Source of the DNA: Spirochaetota bacterium
GTDB lineage: Bacteria; Spirochaetota; Spirochaetia; Treponematales; Treponemataceae
DNA length: 64,000 nucleotides
Direction: 5' to 3'
Assembly: GCA_023438065.1 (NCBI GenBank)
Contig: JAEXRH010000011.1
Coordinates: 193,765 to 257,764, forward strand
Part shown: positions 61,765 through 64,000 of the stretch, piece after piece
How positions within the stretch are numbered: the stretch's first letter is position 1
How the letters are laid out: each line of letters starts with the position of its first letter
Notes under the pieces: model-generated
What the model saw: the letters and a program-made list of their open reading frames with translations, nothing else
Told to the model about the DNA's origin: nothing
Databases searched by the model: none
Made by a program: the position numbers and the translations under genes

Positions 61765-61840
61765 CGACACATTGCGTTACGCGTTTTTTTATCGCGGCAG
61801 GTTGCCGGGAGAACCATACGCGCGCATTGACGAGACCATA

Positions 61841-61878
61841 CCCCCGAAGGCAGTCATGGCTGTTTTCGGGGTTTTTTT
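61841..61878 (+). terminator. Riboswitch-controlled terminator before ribD
   Basis: A stem of CCCCGAA and TTCGGGG with an inner GCAG/CTG(T) pairing, then seven T that directly touch the ribD ATG at 61879. It probably forms in the FMN-bound state. The GGGG arm would also cover the only possible ribosome-binding site. Confidence 0.8.
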
Positions 61879-63081
61879 ATGTCCGGAAGTTTCATTGACG
61901 ACGCTTCAGGCGCGCGCAAGACCTACGACGAAAATTGTGGCGACGGGGAAACCGACGTTCGGTTCATGCGCGAGGCGCTCGCGCTCGCGCGTCGGGGTCT
62001 CGGGTCGACGAGGCCGAACCCGATGGTCGGCGCCGTGATCGTCCGCTCTGGCGAGATCGTCGGCCGAGGATGGCATGAACGCAGCGGCGGACCGCACGCC
62101 GAGGTCAACGCGATCGCCGACGCGAAAAGCCGCGGGATATCCGATTTCACCGACGCGACGCTCTACGTCACCCTCGAGCCCTGCGCGCATTTCGGGAAAA
62201 CGCCGCCGTGCGCGGATCTCGTCGTCGCGACCGGCATAGGTCGCGTCGTTTGCGCCATGATCGACCCGAACCCGCTCGTCGCGGGTCGGGGCATCGACGT
62301 CCTTCGCCGCGCCGGCGTATCGGTGTCCGTCGGCATTATCGAACGGGAATGCCGGGAGCTCAATCGCGGCTTCGTCAAGCGCGTCACTACCGGTCTCCCG
62401 TACGTCACCCTTAAAAGCGCCGTCTCGCTCGACGGGAAGATCGCGACCTCCTCCGGCGAGTCCCAATGGATCACGGGCGAGGCGGCGCGCGCGGACGCGC
62501 ATCTCCTCCGCGCGGAATGCTCCGCGATCCTTACGGGGATCGGTACGGTCCTCTCCGACGACCCCCTCCTCACCCCGCGCGGCCCGGTCCTTCCCGCTAT
62601 CCCGCCGACCCGCGTCGTCGCGGACACGAGGCTTCGCATCCCGCTCTCCAGCCGGCTCGTCGCGAGCGCCAACGAGGCTCCCGTCATCGTGGTAGCGGGG
62701 GCGGAAACGCTCGCAGCCTCGGGTCGCGAAACCTCCGAAAAGAGAACCGCCCTCGGGGCGGCGGGAGTCCGCGTCGTCCCCGTTCCGGAACGCGCGGGAA
62801 GGCTCGATCTCAAGGAGCTCGCCCTCCTTCTCGCGAAAGAGGGTCTCGACAGCGTCCTCGTCGAGGCGGGAGGAACGTTGGCATGGGCGGCGCTCGAGGC
62901 GGGGATCGTCGACCGCGTGCGGTATTACGTCGCGCCGGTCATCCTCGGGGGAATCGGCCTTTCGGCGGCCGCGGGCGCGGGCGCGCGAACGATAGCCGAC
63001 GCGCCCCGTATGTCCGGGATACGCACGCGCATGGCGGGGGACGATCTCGTCGTCGAGGGGGACCTGTGTTCACCGGCATAA
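61879..63081 (+). CDS. ribD: Bifunctional riboflavin deaminase/reductase RibD
   Basis: A 400-residue RibD. The N-terminal deaminase has the zinc motif GGPHAEVNAI and LEPCAHFGKTPPCADLV; the C-terminal reductase shows LKSAVSLDGKIATSSGESQWITGE and VEAGGTLAWAAL. It carries out two steps from the GTP-derived pyrimidine toward riboflavin. The start at 61879 lies against the terminator T run. A Met at 61966 would remove a nonconserved tail and cannot be excluded. It overlaps ribE by 16 nt. Confidence 0.95.
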   Translation: MSGSFIDDASGARKTYDENCGDGETDVRFMREALALARRGLGSTRPNPMVGAVIVRSGEIVGRGWHERSGGPHAEVNAIADAKSRGISDFTDATLYVTLEPCAHFGKTPPCADLVVATGIGRVVCAMIDPNPLVAGRGIDVLRRAGVSVSVGIIERECRELNRGFVKRVTTGLPYVTLKSAVSLDGKIATSSGESQWITGEAARADAHLLRAECSAILTGIGTVLSDDPLLTPRGPVLPAIPPTRVVADTRLRIPLSSRLVASANEAPVIVVAGAETLAASGRETSEKRTALGAAGVRVVPVPERAGRLDLKELALLLAKEGLDSVLVEAGGTLAWAALEAGIVDRVRYYVAPVILGGIGLSAAAGAGARTIADAPRMSGIRTRMAGDDLVVEGDLCSPA

Positions 63082-63731
63082 TCGAGAGCGTCGGGACGGT
63101 CGTCTCGGTCCGCCGCGGGAATCGCTCGGCCGAGATTCGCGTGCGAACGGCCCTGACGAAAACCGGCACGGCGATCGGGGACAGCGTCGCGGTATCGGGG
63201 GCGTGCCTCACCGTGACGAGGCTCGCGGGGGACGGGTTCGTCGCGGACGCGATGAGCGAGACCCTCGCGCGCACCACCCTCTCGCGCCTCAAGGAAGGGG
63301 ACGCCGTGAACCTCGAGCGCGCCCTTCGCGCGGACGCGCGGCTCGGCGGGCACCTCGTGAGCGGCCACGTCGACGGGATCGGGACGGTGGAAAGCGTCAT
63401 GACCGACGGCATCGCGCGCGTCGTCTCGATACGGTGCGACCGCGCGATCCGGAGGCACGTCGCGGTAAAGGGCTCGGTCGCCATCGACGGCGCGAGCCTT
63501 ACCGTCACGGCACGCTCGGGCGATTCCTTTTCTGTCGCGCTCATCCCGCACACGGCGACGGCAACGAACCTCTCGCGGCTCCGGATCGGCGACGCGGTCA
63601 ACGTCGAATGCGATCTCGTCTCGAAATACCTCGACAGGCTCGTCGGCGCGGACGCCGATCCGGGCGAGCGCGAAGGGCAACTCAAGCGCTCGCTCTCCGG
63701 GGACTTCCTCCGGGAACACGGCTTCATGTAA
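63066..63731 (+). CDS. ribE: Riboflavin synthase alpha subunit
   Basis: A 221-residue riboflavin synthase that dismutates two 6,7-dimethyl-8-ribityllumazine molecules. The N terminus FTGIIESVGTV is invariant; the two-fold internal repeat is clear (GDSVAVSGACLTV / GSVAIDGASLTV; GHLVSGHVDG; VNLERALR / VNVECDLVSKY). The start is GTG at 63066, inside the end of ribD, so translation is coupled. Confidence 0.95.
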   Translation: MFTGIIESVGTVVSVRRGNRSAEIRVRTALTKTGTAIGDSVAVSGACLTVTRLAGDGFVADAMSETLARTTLSRLKEGDAVNLERALRADARLGGHLVSGHVDGIGTVESVMTDGIARVVSIRCDRAIRRHVAVKGSVAIDGASLTVTARSGDSFSVALIPHTATATNLSRLRIGDAVNVECDLVSKYLDRLVGADADPGEREGQLKRSLSGDFLREHGFM

Positions 63732-63743
63732 GGAGTGAACGGA

Positions 63744-64000
63744 ATGGACTCTATTTTGGACGCCATCGCTGATTTCAGGACGGGCAAGCCGCTCATCGTC
63801 GTCGACGACGCGGGAAGGGAAAACGAGGGCGACCTCGTCGTCGCGGCGCGGCACGCGACCCCGGAAACGGTCAACTTCATGGCCTCCTTCGGGCGCGGAC
63901 TTATCTGCGTCGCGATGGAGGAAACGAGGCTCGCGACACTCGGCATCGGCCAGATGGAGCGCGGGGCCCCCGCCCCCCCCCCCCCCCCCGAACCCCGCCC
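63744..64000 (+). CDS. ribB: 3,4-dihydroxy-2-butanone 4-phosphate synthase, partial and corrupted at end
   Basis: The start of RibB or bifunctional Rib[67 protein letters not shown] precedes the ATG at 63744. Normal sequence stops near 63958; where ENTD-like residues should follow, the reading turns into Ala/Pro from a G/C tract and a run of 17 C (63973-63989), so the last 40 or so bases are unreliable. The gene continues beyond the window. Confidence 0.9.
   Translation, partial: MDSILDAIADFRTGKPLIVVDDAGRENEGDLVVAARHATPETVNFMASFGRGLICVAMEETRLATLGIGQMERGAPAPPPPPEPR

Noticed and set aside
1..64000. CRISPR arrays, insertion sequences, prophage genes, rRNA or replication origin
   Set aside because: I looked for regular short repeats, transposase motifs, integrases and clustered phage genes and saw none. 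The Ig repeats are protein-level repeats with diverged DNA.

Overview
The window is GC-rich chromosomal DNA (by eye, not computed), gene-dense and mostly in short operons. Gene content points to a free-living or host-associated spirochete, probably near Treponemataceae/Spirochaetaceae. The evidence is a trypanosomatid/spirochete-type phosphofructokinase, 7TMR-DISM adenylate cyclases, relaxed spirochetal-style lipoboxes, very large Ig-like surface proteins, an mcp-cheW-STAS-cheA-cheR-cheB-cheY-cheD motility cluster, and many c-di-GMP/cAMP enzymes. No rRNA or other decisive taxonomic marker is present, so this is an inference.

Layout. 1-2.2 kb: the tail of an M29 aminopeptidase and an aldehyde dehydrogenase. 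2.3-6.6 kb (minus): hybrid sensor kinase, mtnN and luxS in one translationally coupled operon, divergent from an EAL phosphodiesterase (6.7-8.0 kb). 8.1 kb: a candidate small RNA, then purU. 9.2-11.7 kb (minus): a membrane HD-GYP-like protein with a degenerate HD motif and a probable outer-membrane barrel protein, divergent from a solute-binding-like protein. 13.2-30.1 kb (minus): two giant Ig-like proteins, a 3896-residue lipoprotein and a 1740-residue protein ending in a predicted beta-barrel. 30.2-34.2 kb (minus): two 7TM adenylate cyclase-like receptors, one with intact metal ligands and one without. 34.3-44.7 kb: SDR/flavin reductase pair, a hypothetical protein, two diguanylate cyclases (one with a hemerythrin domain), a cytidylate kinase-like protein, tRNA-Ala(CGC), a META lipoprotein, phosphofructokinase, NifU-like and YgiQ-type genes. 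44.8-49.6 kb: a small membrane protein, SlyD, a Gx transporter, a TPR protein, the UPF0210/ACT pair and a 36-residue lysine-rich protein. 49.6-57.7 kb (minus): the chemotaxis cluster. 57.9-64 kb: rlmJ, a GH16 glucanase with its ROK regulator, and an FMN-riboswitch-controlled riboflavin operon that runs into a poly-C tract at the window end.

Together these genes suggest an environmentally responsive motile cell. Chemotaxis, cAMP, c-di-GMP and AI-2 production lie next to surface megaproteins and polysaccharide breakdown. A recurring pattern is that at least eight genes have a sigma70-type -10 box 6-9 nt before the start codon, which suggests leaderless mRNAs. I derived promoter calls by reading hexamers and spacings; they are untested predictions.
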